A stretch of DNA of 64,000 nucleotides from Solen grandis (GCA_021229015.1 CM037785.1:3626350-3690349), one strand, 5' to 3'. Positions 1-12,124 are shown, counted from the stretch's first letter. Numbers and translations are program-made. Notes: generated from the letters alone by a model not told the origin.

Positions 1-191
1 AACTCATCTTTTACATAGACAAGATCAATAATAGATCCACTTAAGTGGTTGGTAATGTCACACACTGGCGATAATTAAGCAGAGATTCAGATAGTCTTCT
101 GTACCAAACTGAATCAACGTTGATGTTGAAATCACCTAGGATTATGTCAGGTTGCGTATCGTATACTGTGCTGGTAAGATCTGTACATTGT

Positions 192-704
192 CCATCTACA
201 CATTAAGGTTATTCATCACTGGAAGTTTAAGCAAAATCTGCCATCTGGTTTAAGAGGAGTTGCTTTCACAAAATTTCTATATGGTATATAGTGAAAAAAT
301 CAACAAAGGGCCATAATTCTGTTAAATTTGGTCGCCACGAAAAATTCCTTCCTTTACTTCCATCTACACATTAAGGTTGTTCATCCCTGGAAGTTTAAGC
401 AAAATCTGCCATCCGGTTGAAGAGGAGTTGCGTTCACAAAATTTCTATATGGTATATAGTGAACAAATCAACAAAGGGCCATATTTCTGTTAAATTTGGT
501 CGCCGCGAAAATTCCTTCCTTTACTTCCATCTACACATTAAGGTTGTTCATCCCTGGAAGTTTAAGCAAAATCTGCCATCCGGTTGAAGAGGAGTTGCGT
601 TCACAAGATTTCGGGACGTACGGACGGACTGACGGACTGATGGACTGACGGACGGACGGACAAGTGCAACGCTATATGCACCCCACTTTGTGGGGGCATA
701 AAAA
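192..704 (+). repeat. 168-bp tandem repeat ending in a GACGG-rich tract and hairpin
   Basis: Three direct units begin near 192, 359 and 527 with CCATCTACACATTAAGG, a period of about 168 bp. The third is cut short near 612 and runs into a GGACGGACTGACGG-type tract, then a hairpin CCCCACTTTGTGGGG near 681-695 followed by CATAAAAAT. The layout (tandem core, GACGG tract, terminal hairpin) parallels the longer modular elements elsewhere in the window, so I infer a related non-autonomous element. No coding potential is seen. Confidence 0.7.
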
Positions 705-758
705 TTGGTCTCGGTAAAAGTTACAGTTCCTGGTTTCTGCATTTCCCAATCTCACCAT

Positions 759-831
759 CTACTTATATTTCAAGTTTTGAAGTAGCCTTGGGTAGTCGAT
801 GCTCATATTGTACTGCTTCTGACAGTCAGTC
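759..831 (-). CDS. candidate terminal coding exon, minus strand
   Basis: On the minus strand a polypyrimidine tract ending in CCTTATCCTTCAG forms a good splice acceptor at 832-833. It is followed by a short open frame that contains the residues DYPRLLQNLKYK and ends in TAG at 759-761. It lies downstream, on the same strand, of two other candidate exons (1478-1617, 2742-2830). Its phase does not join directly to the 1478-1617 exon without a stop, so an intermediate exon would be needed. No family recognised; it may be chance. Confidence 0.22.
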
Positions 832-1477
832 CTGAAGGATAAGGAAAAGCTTACATTAGCTCAAAAGATAAGTAGTATATTTGTCTAAACACATATAAAT
901 ATGATCAGGTTTCTTAAATTTCAACAAACAAAAATTCATTTGACAACAAGAAAAATGTGTCTCTGCAACATTGATGCCACGCTTGCATAATGTTGGTCAC
1001 AACATAGTATTTGCCTGTGTATTTAAAAGCTTATTATCTTGATGTACATTTGTATCAAGTTTCATGATGATGTGAATTCATCTACATCGAAAAAAAAAAA
1101 AAAAGAAGCTTAAAACACAAAGTTAAACCTGAAGCAGGACAACTTATTTCACCATGTTCATTCAACTGTTTAATATATGTCACAGCCAAAAGCATTTGAA
1201 AATTAAATAGTTCATATCAAGATGTTCATTTGTAAAAATTTTCATGAAGATGTGATACCATCTTAAAAAAAAAAGAAAAAAGCAAAGGCAAACCTGAGGT
1301 GTGATGGACGGACACAGAGACTTAAAATCTAAAGACCCCCCCCCCCCAAACACACACACACCTGCATATGAGTTATAGGCATAAAAAAAATGGATAAAAC
1401 CTAAGCATACACAGAAGCACACTATGGGACATTCTAGTTATTTACGTTGATGAAGTATGTATGCAACAAGTACTTAC
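832..1477. other. non-coding, probable intron or intergenic DNA
   Basis: AT-rich sequence with two diverged copies of a TGATGTACATTTGTA...TTTCATG motif (near 1040 and 1220), short A-runs, an 11-C tract and a CA tract near 1337-1362. No supported gene. Confidence 0.4.
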
Positions 1478-1617
1478 ATAAAGTATGGACACTGTACAGA
1501 TCTTCACTTCCAGTAACCTGACCTCTAGTAGATGATTGTTCATTTGTTGATGGATGATAGAATCTGTTGTAGTCAGCTTTCATCTGTTCAAAAAATGGAT
1601 CAAACAGACACATGCCA
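1478..1617 (-). CDS. candidate internal coding exon, unidentified protein
   Basis: A 140-bp stretch on the minus strand is open and flanked by a consensus-like acceptor (TGTTACTTTAG at 1618-1619 and above) and a perfect GTAAGT donor (1472-1477). The frame encodes about 46 residues including LFDPFFEQMKADYNRFYHPS, with varied amino acid composition unlike the low-complexity ORFs nearby. One extra base at each end gives a phase consistent with an internal exon. Together with 2742-2830 it suggests a minus-strand host gene. I do not recognise the protein. Transcript evidence would decide; confidence is moderate because only splice-site and composition signals support it. Confidence 0.4.
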
Positions 1618-2104
1618 CTAAAGTAACATGTCAAATCAAGTAATGTGCATGTACTTGCAAATATTTTTTGAATATTGTAATCAAGTCTATTTAATCAATC
1701 ATAACCTTAGGGTAGTCAAAAGAATGTTACAAAATAATCTGGACTCAAATAGGTACACTTTATTAATATTTATGTACTACCTATGACTCAAGATCATGTA
1801 TTCTCTTCTGCAACATACTGATCAATTACTAGCAGTAACACTAATGGTGTCTGCTTTCAGATGAATTCATTTGACAGTTTTTAATTATGGAAGAAGTAGC
1901 CAGCATTCAGAAAAGGAGAGATGGTGGACCAGTGACCTTAATTTAGTTTCATTCTAATACTTCAAACAATTTTCTAATAATGAGCTTTGGTTATAGTGCT
2001 AGGAGACGCTGATGACCTTGACTATGATAGCGAGTCAAAGAGAAAAAGAAAACAAATACACAGATATTTAAATCTTGGAAAATTAAAATTCAAGGAATTT
2101 ATGA

Positions 2105-2335
2105 TGACCTCCTTGCTTTTTACCTCAAATAGCAGTGTACTAGTCTGTGACAGGGGTGCAGGTGTAATATGGCTTGTAACAAGGGCTGTAGTGATGAGGT
2201 TTTCGACAGGGGCTTCTGTGATGTGATCTGCAACAGGGGCTCTGTGTCAGGTGTACCTTGTTACATGGTCTGTAGCAGGGGCGGCTGCTCTTACGTCATC
2301 TGTGATGTGGCAGCGGGACTCATGTTGTTTGAGAG
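2105..2335 (-). pseudogene. degenerate octapeptide-repeat stretch, minus strand
   Basis: Read on the minus strand, one frame shows imperfect repeats of an APVTDHIT-like octapeptide (APATDHVT, APVADHIT, APVENLIT, ALVTSHIT). A single TGA interrupts the frame. The matching DNA shows degenerate copies of ACAGGGGCT on the plus strand. It could be a decayed or mis-sequenced repeat-rich exon of the minus-strand host gene, or only a degenerate minisatellite. Confidence 0.25.
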
Positions 2336-2741
2336 GTCATTCCTTTTAAGTTATCTTACAGGACAGTTTATCTGAAATCAAGAAATAAACATAAAAAAAA
2401 AAAACAGTCAATGATGGCTCATTATAGCTAGAAACTCGTCTTATAGGCAAGAGAATCAATGCACAATTGTTTTGTAAATGGATAAAAAACAACAACAAAA
2501 AAACACAACCCTCATGCAATGTCAAATAATCACCATTAGTCAATCATTTTCAGAAAATAATACTTAAGAACTAAAAGATTCGGTTGTATGTTTGTGAAAT
2601 TCAAATTGTTGATTTATAAATGTCAGTCATCTATCACAATAGGTAGAAACATAATTTATAAGCTGACATAAAATTTCATCAGGTTGATTTGATTAACTTC
2701 AAAATAAAAGATGGAGTCATAATGAGGAATTACATATATAC

Positions 2742-2830
2742 CTGCTTCAGAAGGCTATAAGCCAAGAGTCCAAGAGTGTACATGTTAAGCTGGACTTGCA
2801 TCACTTGTTACACATCTTTCTTTAGGAATT
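2742..2830 (-). CDS. candidate first coding exon, minus strand
   Basis: An acceptor TTTTATTTCAG (2831-2832 and above) and a donor CAG/GTATAT (2741-2740) bracket 89 bp on the minus strand. The first ATG, at 2801, opens a 20-codon frame (MQVQLNMYTLGLLAYSLLKQ) that reaches the donor in phase 0. Upstream stops within the exon make this ATG the natural start. The hydrophobic C-terminal half could be part of a signal or membrane segment. The next exon is not evident: the acceptor near 2364 leads quickly to a stop in this phase. Unidentified. Confidence 0.33.
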
Positions 2831-4700
2831 CTGAAATAAAATTCACAAATTTGTAGCTTTTGTAAATCAAAAAAAATGTCTGCAGTTTTGTTATTGTTTT
2901 TATCCTTAGTTATCGAGGCAAAGTATAATATTTATGTATTATAAATATAAATGTGTATTGGACTTATGAAGCTGAAAACTATCAATGATGATCAAAGTAT
3001 ATACTTATGTATTACACATGTGTATTAGACTTCATTAGAAGCAGAATATGATCAATCTACGTAATAAATTACTTACTTACCGATCTTGTAAATGTTAGAG
3101 CTCTGTATAGTTTCCCTGGAATTTGACTTCACAACGTAGGTTAATTGCTGATCTCTATTTTCTTTATACATATGACTGTAAACGTTTAAATTAATACAGC
3201 AAACACGTTGAGCAATCAACCATGATTTTGTTTATGTTTACATTTTTAACGGTTCATGGCGGGTTCACAGTTCAAATTGTAATGACGCATCTCGATCACG
3301 TGTTCAGTTTTATCCAATGGACTTTCTCGCTTTACATCAGTTATTTCTGTCTCAAGTTTGACTTACTGAAGAGTTATGATGAATTTTAATCCATTCTGAT
3401 GCTTATTTTAAATTCAGATATATTTTAGCAAATTAAAACCCAACATGTTTCTCAAAAAATGACCATTAAAGACATTTATCATGACCAGGGGTCCAAACTT
3501 TTTTGTCACTTTTGCTAACTTACATTGTTTAGAACACCTGTGTAAAGGATAAATAAAATCGATCACAGCAGATCCAAAGTTTAAAACCAAATGTTTTCTA
3601 AATTTCTTAGTATATCACAATTTTAATTGAAGTTTCCCAATTATTTATATATCTGAAAAAGATGATTGTTTTCATAAACACATACCAGGGTCCTACGGTA
3701 ATTCTAATTCATATTGTCCATTTTCACTAATCAATTGTTTTTAGCAGCCCAATCTATAAATAGAGACTGTGACGTGACTAGCTTACACTAGTCTCTATAC
3801 TAGACCGTAGGATTCACCCAAAAACTGCGAATTGTGCTTCCGCGCAAATAGACCCAAGTTCTATATAAAAATGACCAAACGTTAGTAACATGATCATGCT
3901 TAAATACTTCTAAAAGTGCATTTATCATTGTCGAAACATTATATCGTAATTTAAACACTTCTAGCATAGACTGAGCAATACATAGGAAATAGAATTACTA
4001 TCCTACTTTCACTTTCACATGAATTTTAGGAAAACGTTGTCGTGTAAGTGTAATTTGTAGAGAAGTATTTTTCTATTAAATGCCATATACAATGCAAAAA
4101 ATACGTCACACTGGCATAATAAATTGACAATAACTTAATACCGTGTTAAAATATTGCATTTACCTTACTTATTCATTTCAATGTAATCTCCAACGCAGGA
4201 GATCTTAGTGGCGCAGCCATGATTTACCCATGATTCTTTGAGCGCTTTTACACAGGTCATTCAGACCGGTGTTGACACATTGTTTAGCAGCCATTTTTAA
4301 ACAATGTGATGTCATAAGAGCCAATGAAATTGATCACATGACTGTGCAGACAGCGTGTCTGGAAGACAGGAAGTTGACAGTTCAGCCTGTGTAAACACAC
4401 ATGTTCTGTACTGTACACAAGCAAGCCAAAACAAAAAACTAAAAAAAAAGACTTTAACTTGAAGAAACTCATTAGGGAAACTGTTGGTGAATTTATGATT
4501 AGACATTTATTTTATTAAGTATAAAGTATATAAGCCTGATTTGGTCTGCATTTTTAATGATTTGTGAAGTTTAATAGCATTTTTTAGGACATGTTAATTT
4601 TATTTTAAGAATAGATTGAGGTAAAGTATGATTCTAACAAGATCTGATACAAACACAAATTACTTTTAGCCTCCTGTTCTCTTTCTCTTCCATTTTTTTT
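2831..4700. other. non-coding DNA with possible promoter region
   Basis: No gene or recognisable transposon in about 1.9 kb. Around 3240-3330 there is a CACGTG E-box, an ATCCAATGG CCAAT-type box and several CpGs, which could be the promoter of the minus-strand candidate gene. A second CpG-containing patch lies at 4190-4420. Short ORFs here are unremarkable. Confidence 0.3.
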
Positions 4701-4710
4701 TCACTTTTTT

Positions 4711-4733
4711 GGGGGGGGGGGGGGGGGGGGGGG
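4711..4733 (+). repeat. 23-G homopolymer
   Basis: An uninterrupted run of 23 G follows a T-rich stretch. It could form G-quadruplex, and its length is unlikely to be exact in any assembly. Confidence 0.8.
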
Positions 4734-5104
4734 TGCATCTTGAACTTCCTGAACTACATTAATTGAGCCAATATGTGAAATCATCTAATCTGTTTTCTCT
4801 CTCTCTTTAAAAAACAGCTTATACAAAGTAATTTTATAGATATCAAGTATTGAACCTGTGACAGATATTTCTGGTTTTAAAGGTATATGTAATCTATATA
4901 ACTGTTTTACTTGGAAAATCTGAAAATATATAATTTCATAAAATGTCCGATCTTCAAAAATAACTTCAAAAAATTCAGTTCTGATTTTATGAAGAATTAA
5001 CCAATGGTTACCAAAATAAAATCTGTGTAAAATAAATCTGTGATGAATAAAATCTGTTAAAATAAACTGTGATAAAAAAAAAAAAAAAAATAATAAATTA
5101 AACT

Positions 5105-5450
5105 GAAAGTTAAAGATGCACTTTTCACAAAAGATACACTTAAAACGCACTTATTAAAAAAAAGAAATCTAAAAGAAACACTTTTGCAGCAAAAGATACA
5201 CTTTAAACGCACTTTTAGAAACAAAAACACACTTATTGGCAAAAAGGTACATTTAAAATACACTTCTATTCTCAAAGATGCAGGAAAAATACACTTCTGC
5301 CAAAAAAAACGCACTTAAAATACACTTTTTCTGAAAAGGATACAGAAAAAAACACACTTTTGTGAAAAAACGCAGGAAAAACACACTTAAACTGCGTTTA
5401 AAAGTGCGTTTTAAGTGCGTTTTGGTAAAAAAGTGTGTTTTTTTTTTTAG
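5105..5450 (+). repeat. foldback minisatellite built on CGCACTT
   Basis: A series of degenerate units carries AAACGCACTTTT, AAACACACTT and AAGATACACTT. Near 5385-5440 the orientation flips (GTGCGTTTTAAGTGCGTTTT), so the array can fold back on itself. No coding potential: the ORFs across it are A/T-rich shadows. Confidence 0.6.
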
Positions 5451-6030
5451 AAGGGTTCCTATATAACTCTATGTAAAACAAGTAACCCCCTGGTGCGGGG
5501 TCATTTATCACCATAGGGCTATGATTTGAACAATCTTGGTAATGAACCATTAGATGATGCTACATACCAAATATCTTAGCTCTAGGCCTTATTATTTCAT
5601 AGAAGAAGATTTTTAAAGTTTTTCACTATATAAACCTATGAAAAATAAAATGACCCCTGGGGCGGGGCCAAGTGTGCCCCCAGGGTCATGATCTGAACAA
5701 CTTTTGTAGATGTTCATAAGACAATTCTACATACCAATTATTAAAGCTCTAGGCCTTACAGTTTTGCAGGAGAAGATTTTCTAAGATTGCATTTTAAAAA
5801 TCTATTTTTAGCTCCTGTGACCTACTTATTCACCCAATCAAAATATTTGAACAACTTTGATAGAGGTCATGATAAGGATGATTCCTGTGAAGTTTGGCCA
5901 AATCCATCCAGTGATTTAGGAGGAGAAGTCGGTCAGAACAAAAGTTGACGACGGCGCACGCACGGACGATGGACGACGGACAACGGGCGATCACAAAAGC
6001 TCACCTGAGCACTTTGTGCTCAGGTGAGCT
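5451..6030 (+). mobile_element. non-autonomous modular element, short copy with terminal hairpin
   Basis: Two diverged ~170-bp units of the ACCCCTGGGGCGGGGCCA family lead into an AGCTCCTGTGACC module, a GACGACGGAC tract and a perfect 14-bp hairpin (arms 5998-6011 and 6017-6030, loop CTTTG). The same order recurs near 62396-62787 and, inverted, at 55867-56100. It has no ORF. I regard it as a member of a bivalve non-autonomous family with variable internal tandem repeats; the transposition mechanism is not evident from the sequence. Confidence 0.6.
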
Positions 6031-6044
6031 AAAAGGCACAATTA

Positions 6045-6935
6045 TGAAATTCTACCAGTTTTTTCTACTTATATGAACTTAATCCTTACGTTGAGAAAAT
6101 TTTCATTTTTGTCTTTGTTTTTTCCGCTAGGGGGCGCTGTGTATAAAATCATAAAAAGAGGAGTAACTCTGTTATTTGGGGTCCGATTCAAATGCGGTTT
6201 TTTGCATTATGTTCACTGATGATAGCTTAATAAAATATGATAGATTTCAATGATTGGCGTACATAAATCTTTTGAGCTACGGAAGGTTGAAAGTTCAAAC
6301 CTTACAAAAAATGGTGAAAATGAGGGTAGGTCTACGAAAAACCTATCCAGTTTTTTTCAGAGATGAGATAGAAGAGTTCTTACAAAATATATGGGTTGGC
6401 GATTTTGAAAAATGCATTGTTTGTCTTCCAGAAACGGTCAAACTTTACTAAATTTTGGGACAAATTAACATTTCTTGAACACATTTGTGTTGCTCCTGAT
6501 TTTATTTTTTGTTCCTTTTCCATGAAATTTTCACACTTTATGTAGTTTAATGTCCTGAATGTTCCAGAGAAAAAAAAATTAAAAAATATTGCAAAGGTCA
6601 AGGTCATATCATGATTATTGGATTTTTAAACGGCCTCAAATAGCTCAAAAACTAAAAATATTTCATTGTTATCATGTGCAGATAAGATTTAGGTCTTGAA
6701 GAGACCTTTCAAATGATGTTTAGTTTTTGAAGATCGGGCTTGATTTGGTCATTTTATGGCAGTTCAAAGTTTATCCTCAATTGTAAGTTTGTTTTCAAAG
6801 TTTGAATTTAATTATTTTTTTGTGTGATTATCCTGAAGTTTAAAATCTTATAATTCAAGTAAAATAATCTTGATCAAAATCGGTTGTGAAATGTAGTATC
6901 TATGACATGTCAAAGTTAATGGTTTCTGGAAAAAA
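6045..6935 (-). repeat. single inverted copy of the 13-34 kb array unit
   Basis: The reverse complement matches the ~0.8-kb unit of the large array. Shared landmarks in the same order include the CCGCTAGGGGGCGC box (6124-6137), TTTGAGCTACGGAAGGTTGA, GGGTAGGTCTACGAAAAACC, and the toxin-unrelated non-coding phrase GGTCAAACTTTACTAAATTT. It is better preserved than most array copies and so is a useful reference for the unit. No protein is encoded; short ORFs are incidental. Confidence 0.7.
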
Positions 6936-6959
6936 AAAGCTTCTTATCCTGACGAGGAT

Positions 6960-7600
6960 TACCTGTATATGCAAGCCAAAGAGGCAGACTGTCTTATCTC
7001 AAGTAGAATGAGTACCGCTGATCAATTAACTTGATGCCAAAACAGGTATATCTCCGCCCCGAATGTTTGTCGGAGGTTGTTGAACAAAGGTAACAATTGA
7101 AAGCAAGGTTCACGTGCAATTGTTTGTCGGAGGTTGTATAGCTTTTCACAGGTTAAACCGATATGCATATTCATTTCGGGGCGTTTTGGCGTCATGTTAA
7201 TTACGTAGGTCAGCCTTTGGAGATTGGTAGCTATGTTTAAAAGCAGACTGACTTATCTTAGCCACCAATGCAATACACTGTTATTGAAGCGAATAAATCA
7301 CTATAAGTTTCTGCTCTCATCCTTACCTCTCTATCTGTCTGTCTGTCTCTCTCTCTCACATAGATTTAATTGGGCATAATGAAAAATATAGCTATGAAAA
7401 TCTCAACATTAATGTTTTTATGCTAGAGTCAGTTTTGCAAACAATAAGTAATGTGTACCTTTGCATATACCTTTCTACACAAGTTTTTAAAAGTGTATAT
7501 ATGATTGTAAGGTTACTTGATTTCTGAATACATCTCAGCGTTAGAAAATATCTGCATCATAACAATCATTTACGAATTTTATGAATTTCATATATAATAA
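6960..7600. other. non-coding stretch without recognised features
   Basis: Two copies of GTTTGTCGGAGGTTGT (near 7066 and 7122) lie about 56 bp apart, and a CTGT/CT microsatellite occurs near 7330-7358. Nothing else supported. Confidence 0.4.
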
Positions 7601-7639
7601 CTTTATTATGTGTATATACAGTGCGGCTTGTGTGCAAGT

Positions 7640-7750
7640 CGGCACACGGAACGCACGTTACACGGACACGGAACGCACGTTGCACGGACACGGAACGCAC
7701 GTTGCACGGACACGAACGCACGGTACACGGTGCGGGCACGTTACACGTTT
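7640..7750 (+). repeat. 22-bp GC-rich minisatellite
   Basis: Four or five units of roughly AACGCACGTTGCACGGACAC (period 21-22 bp) lie in AT-rich surroundings, the last ones degenerate. All frames across it are open because the unit lacks stops, which explains the overlapping short ORFs on both strands. Confidence 0.75.
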
Positions 7751-7931
7751 GGTTCATATACACGATACGATCCATGCACGATACAAACGCTGCCCCAGTT
7801 TATTCGGTTAACTTGGTTTTCGTGCATTGACTTCTTTACGCGTCATTTAAAGGAGAAAGCTAAATGATATCGCATTATTGGGAGACAGACAAAACAACCA
7901 TCCACTGATGATTTTACAAGACGTATAAAAA

Positions 7932-8150
7932 ATCAATTAGTGTGGTTAGAGCGTCAGTTTTAGGTGCGTGAGTTACGGATTCGATGCCCATCAACGACAT
8001 ACTAAAGTTAAAAAAAAAATGGTAAGGTCATTTGTTTGCCGCTCTTCATATAAGGAAAGTTGCAAGATTGGTTGGCCTGGTGTCAGGAAGATGTGGCTAA
8101 GTGTGTTTATGTTTATGGCGTGATACTGCAGTGATGCAGCACTTTAATTG
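7932..8150 (+). mobile_element. tRNA-derived SINE-like copy
   Basis: The 5' part carries an A-box-like GTGGTTAGAGCG and a B-box-like GGATTCGATGCCC about 35 bp apart, as expected of a tRNA-derived Pol III promoter. The 3' body (ATAAGGAAAGTTGCA..., CCTGGTGTCAGGA, GCGTGATACTGCAGTG) recurs inverted at 12125-12320, confirming a dispersed family. No obvious terminal poly(A). Family name not assigned. Confidence 0.6.
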
Positions 8151-8159
8151 TGTAGAGTA

Positions 8160-9620
8160 AAAAATCGTTTCTAAATGATTGTAATTCTGTCGAAGGAATG
8201 TTGTGGACCTATGTACAGGTTTGAGTTATGTAGCATAGGTCAAGGCAGCAGTTTCAATAAGCAGACGAAGACGTCGACAATAAAAAAAAGATTTTTACGA
8301 TTAACCCGCCGTTTTGAAATCTTATCTGTGTATGAGGCAGGGTATATAAAATCTGGCAAAAATCGAGACTCCCTGCGGTGAAACTTAGTAGTGCATGTGT
8401 ACATGATTGTTAATCTGTTTTAGAGTCTGGCTGTTTGTTTGACATGGTGCGTTTGTCAGAACTATGTATGCAAATTAAATTATGATTGCTCTGCCCACTT
8501 TTATTGACTGACAGTTGCCGTTTTTTGATACCTAAATATAGGGTTGGGTACCTGAAAAGTTTTACTGCTTTACTGTATTATAAACAGCATACTTACTATT
8601 GAATTAAACAAAATAGGCATCTATCACAATAATGCGTTAGATTGCAAAAAAAAAAAAAAAAAAAATATTCAGTACTGTGTTGAAGAAGAAAGGCACAATA
8701 TGTAATCACAAAAGTCGAATGTCATCGCGACACGTTAATTCGAGAACAAAGGGATGGAAAAGACATTGCATTGATATCCTAATCATTTAATATTCCGGTT
8801 TCTCAGTAAGTTTTACATCAATTTGCAGTAAATGTTATCTAATTACTTCTCGATTAGAGCACGCTCAGGTGTGAAACTGTAATGCTTTTAATCTTGATTT
8901 CGCAAGTCATTATTATAAATGTTGTCGTTTTTGAGACCCACACAGTTTTTTGTTTCTCATTTGTTCTTTTTTTACTTTATTTATTTTCTTGGCCTACATA
9001 GAATCATTAGTACATGTAGTTTATTATTACATTTTTTTTTTCCTGCTAGATCACATAAACTGAATTGTTTAAATATATGTGTGTGAAAAAGATGATATAC
9101 TTTGTGAAATTCTTAATAAATATCTGTTCTGTTCTGGTCTTGATTAAAGCTTAGAGAAATTGTTATTATTATTATTATTATTATTAATTTATATTTACAC
9201 ATATGATGAGCCTTGACAATAAACTTTAACAAGACTCGTTTTGTTTTTTGATCTTACGTTTTTGAAGGTACATAGGATTTAGAAGTATCCCAAATCCTAT
9301 CAGATTTTTAAACTAAAACAAGTTTATCGACGCTCTCGTCTAAGTTAGTACATGTACTCACAGATGAAATATGCTTGTAAACAGATTTTGAACAGTAGAC
9401 TATTATTTTACATCTTTGATCATTTTTTACAAATTTGTATTGATGATGATTTTAAAGTTGTGCGTGTAAAATCTGTCAAGACAATAAACAATAGTTAGCT
9501 ATAAAATACATGTATATTTCTTTTTATTTATATGTATGTGAATAGCAAAATACTGATTTATTCATAATATTCTTGAAATCAGTTATGACAAATGAATATC
9601 AACAACTGAATTTATGCACA
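8160..9620. other. non-coding DNA, microsatellites only
   Basis: No gene or transposon recognised in ~1.4 kb. Contains a 21-A run near 8646 and an ATT trinucleotide tract at 9160-9186. Confidence 0.4.
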
Positions 9621-9622
9621 AA

Positions 9623-11893
9623 CAAAGAGGCCCATGATGGCCCTAAATCGCTCACCTGAGATAAATAGGTTGACCCAAGGCCAGTAGTTTTGAAGAAGAT
9701 GATTTTTAAAGTTTTTCATATTTTTTTTCTTTTTGTAGCCATGGCAACCAGAGTTCTATATGGATCAAGTTTATTTTAGGAAACTTTTGTGCAGGTTGAC
9801 CCAAGGATCATTCCTGTCAAGTTTAATCAAATTCAGTCCAGTGGTTTCAGAGGAAATGTTGATTAAAGTTTTCCTTATATACATATAAGGCAAATAAGCC
9901 CCGCCCCTGGCGGCCATTTTTTTTTACGGATCGGAATTTTTTTTAGCAATTTTGGTAGAGGTTGCCCCCAAGGAACATCTGTACCAATTTATTTTAAAAT
10001 CTGGGCCAGTAGTTTTGAAAAAGATGATTTTTAAAGTTTTTCATATATTTTTTTTTTCTTTTTGTTGCCATGGCAACCAGAGTTCTAAATGGATCAACTT
10101 TATTTTAGCAACTTTTTTGAAGGTTGACCCAAGGATCACCCCTGCCAAGTTTAATCAAATTTCTGTCCAGTGGTTTCAGAGGAGAATGTTGTTTAAAGGT
10201 TTCTCTTATACATATAAGGCAAATAAGCCCCGCCCCTGGCGGCCATGTTTTTTTTACGGATCGGAAATAATTTTAGCAACTTTGGTAGAGGTTGACCCAA
10301 GGAACATCTGTACCAAATTATTTTGAAATCTGGCCAGTAGTTTTAAAAGGAGATGATTTTTAAAGTTTTCATTTTTTTTTTTCTTTTTGTTGCCATGGCA
10401 ACCAGAGTTCTACATGGTTTCAAGTTTATTTTAGCAACTTTTGTGAAGGTTGACCCAAGGATCATCCCTGCCAAGTTTAATCAAATTCTGTCCAGGGGTT
10501 TTTCAGAGGAGATGTTGTTTAAAGGTTTCTCTATATACTATAAGGCAAATAAGCCCCGCCCCTGGCGGCCATGTTTTTTTATGGATCGAAATAATTTTAG
10601 CAACTTTGGTAGAGGTTGACCCAAGGAACATTTTGTACCAATTTATTTTGAAATCTGGCCAGTAGTTTTAAAGGGAGATGATTTTTAAAGTTTTCAAATT
10701 ATTTTCTTTTTGTTGCCATGGCAACCAGAGTTCTTCTGGATCAACTTTATTTTAGCAACTTTTGTGAAGGTTGACCCAAGGATCATCCCTGCCAAGTTTA
10801 ATCAAATTCTGTCCAGTGGTTTCAGAGGAGATTTTTTGTTTAAAGGTTTCTCTATATCATTATAAGGCAATAAGCCCCGCCCCTGGCGGCCATGTTTTTT
10901 TACGGATCGGAATAATTTTAGCAACTTGGTAGAGGTTTGACCCAAGGAACATCTGTACCAAATTATTTTGAAATCTGGCCAGTAGTTTTGAAGGAGTGAT
11001 TTTTAAAGTTTTTCATTTTTTTTCCTTTTTGTTGCCATGGCAACCAAGTTCTACATGGATCAAGTTTATTTTAGCAACTTTTTGTGAAGGTTGACCCAAG
11101 GATCACCCCTGCCAATTTAATCAAATTCTGTCCAGTGGTTTTCAGAGGAGATGTTTTTTTAAAGGTTTCTCTATATAATAAAGGCAAATAAGCCCCCCCC
11201 TGGCGGCCATGTTTTTTTTTATGGATCGAAATAATTTTAGCAACTTTGGTAGAGGTTGACCCAAGGAACATCTGTACCAATTTATTTTGAAATCTGGCCA
11301 GTAGTTTTGAAGGAGATGATTTTTAAAGTTTTCAAATTATTTTTCTTTTTGTTGCCATGGCAACCAGAGTTCTTCATGGATCAACTTTATTTTAGCAACT
11401 TTTGTGAAGGTTGACCCAAGGATCACCCCTGCCAAGTTTATCAAATCTGTCCAGTGGTTTCAGAGGAGATGTTGTTTAAAGGTTTCCTATATACATAAAG
11501 GCAAATAAGCCCCCCCCCTGGGGGCCATGTTTTTTTACGGATTAGAATAATTTTAGCAATTTTGGTAGAGGTTGACCCAAGGAACATCTGTACCAAATTA
11601 TTTTGAAATCTGGCCAGTAGTTTTGAAGGAGAAGATTTTTAAAGTTTTCAAATTATTTTTCTTTTTGTTGCCATGGCAACCAGAGTTCTTCATGGATCAA
11701 CTTTATTTTAGCAACTTTTGTAGAGCCTCACCCAAGGAACATTCCTGCAAAGTTTCATTTAATTCTGTCAAGCGGTTTCAGAGGAGATGTCGTTTAAAGC
11801 AAATTGTTGACGACGGACAACGCACGACGGACGACGACGGACGAAGGGCGATCACAAAAAGCTCACCTTGAGCACTTTGTGCTCAGGTGAGCT
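9623..11893 (+). mobile_element. modular element with seven ~320-bp internal repeats
   Basis: The left end is CAAAGAGGCCCATGATGG followed by CGCTCACCTGAG; the right end is a GACGACGGAC tract, GGGCGATCACAAAAAGC and a CACCTTGAGCACTTTGTG hairpin ending GGTGAGCT at 11893. Between them the marker GCCATGGCAACC recurs near 9738, 10068, 10392, 10714, 11034, 11353 and 11670, a period of 317-330 bp. Each unit also carries a second conserved box CCCCGCCCCTGGCGGCCATG. ORFs inside are frame shadows of the repeat, not proteins. The same element with fewer units is at 57610-58887. Confidence 0.8.
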
Positions 11894-11993
11894 AAAAATA
11901 ATTACAGAAAAGGCTGTTATGACCGGAGATACGTTAAATTATGGGACCAGTCTCTGGTAACCCAAAAAAGAACAAAACAAAATTACGTTCCAG

Positions 11994-11997
<4 letters not shown>

Positions 11998-12039
<42 letters not shown>
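11998..12039 (+). repeat. GA dinucleotide microsatellite
   Basis: About twenty perfect AG repeats. Confidence 0.9.
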
Positions 12040-12042
<3 letters not shown>

Positions 12043-12124
12043 AGATGATGGGCGATCAGAACAGACATATACATAGAAGCTTCCCTAGTCGCTTTGTATC
12101 ATTATGTTTTCTTTGTTTGTTTGG

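Noticed and set aside
4785..5314. Phe-rich minus-strand ORFs of 85-121 codons
   Set aside because: They cross A-runs and the CGCACTT minisatellite, with low-complexity composition and no motif.
7581..7867. Overlapping ORFs on both strands over a Thr/Arg-rich stretch
   Set aside because: The 22-bp minisatellite lacks stop codons in all frames; no start context or conservation.
9952..11871. Several 70-124-codon ORFs sharing VDPRI-type peptides
   Set aside because: They fall in register with the ~320-bp tandem units in different frames, so they are repeat shadows, not genes.
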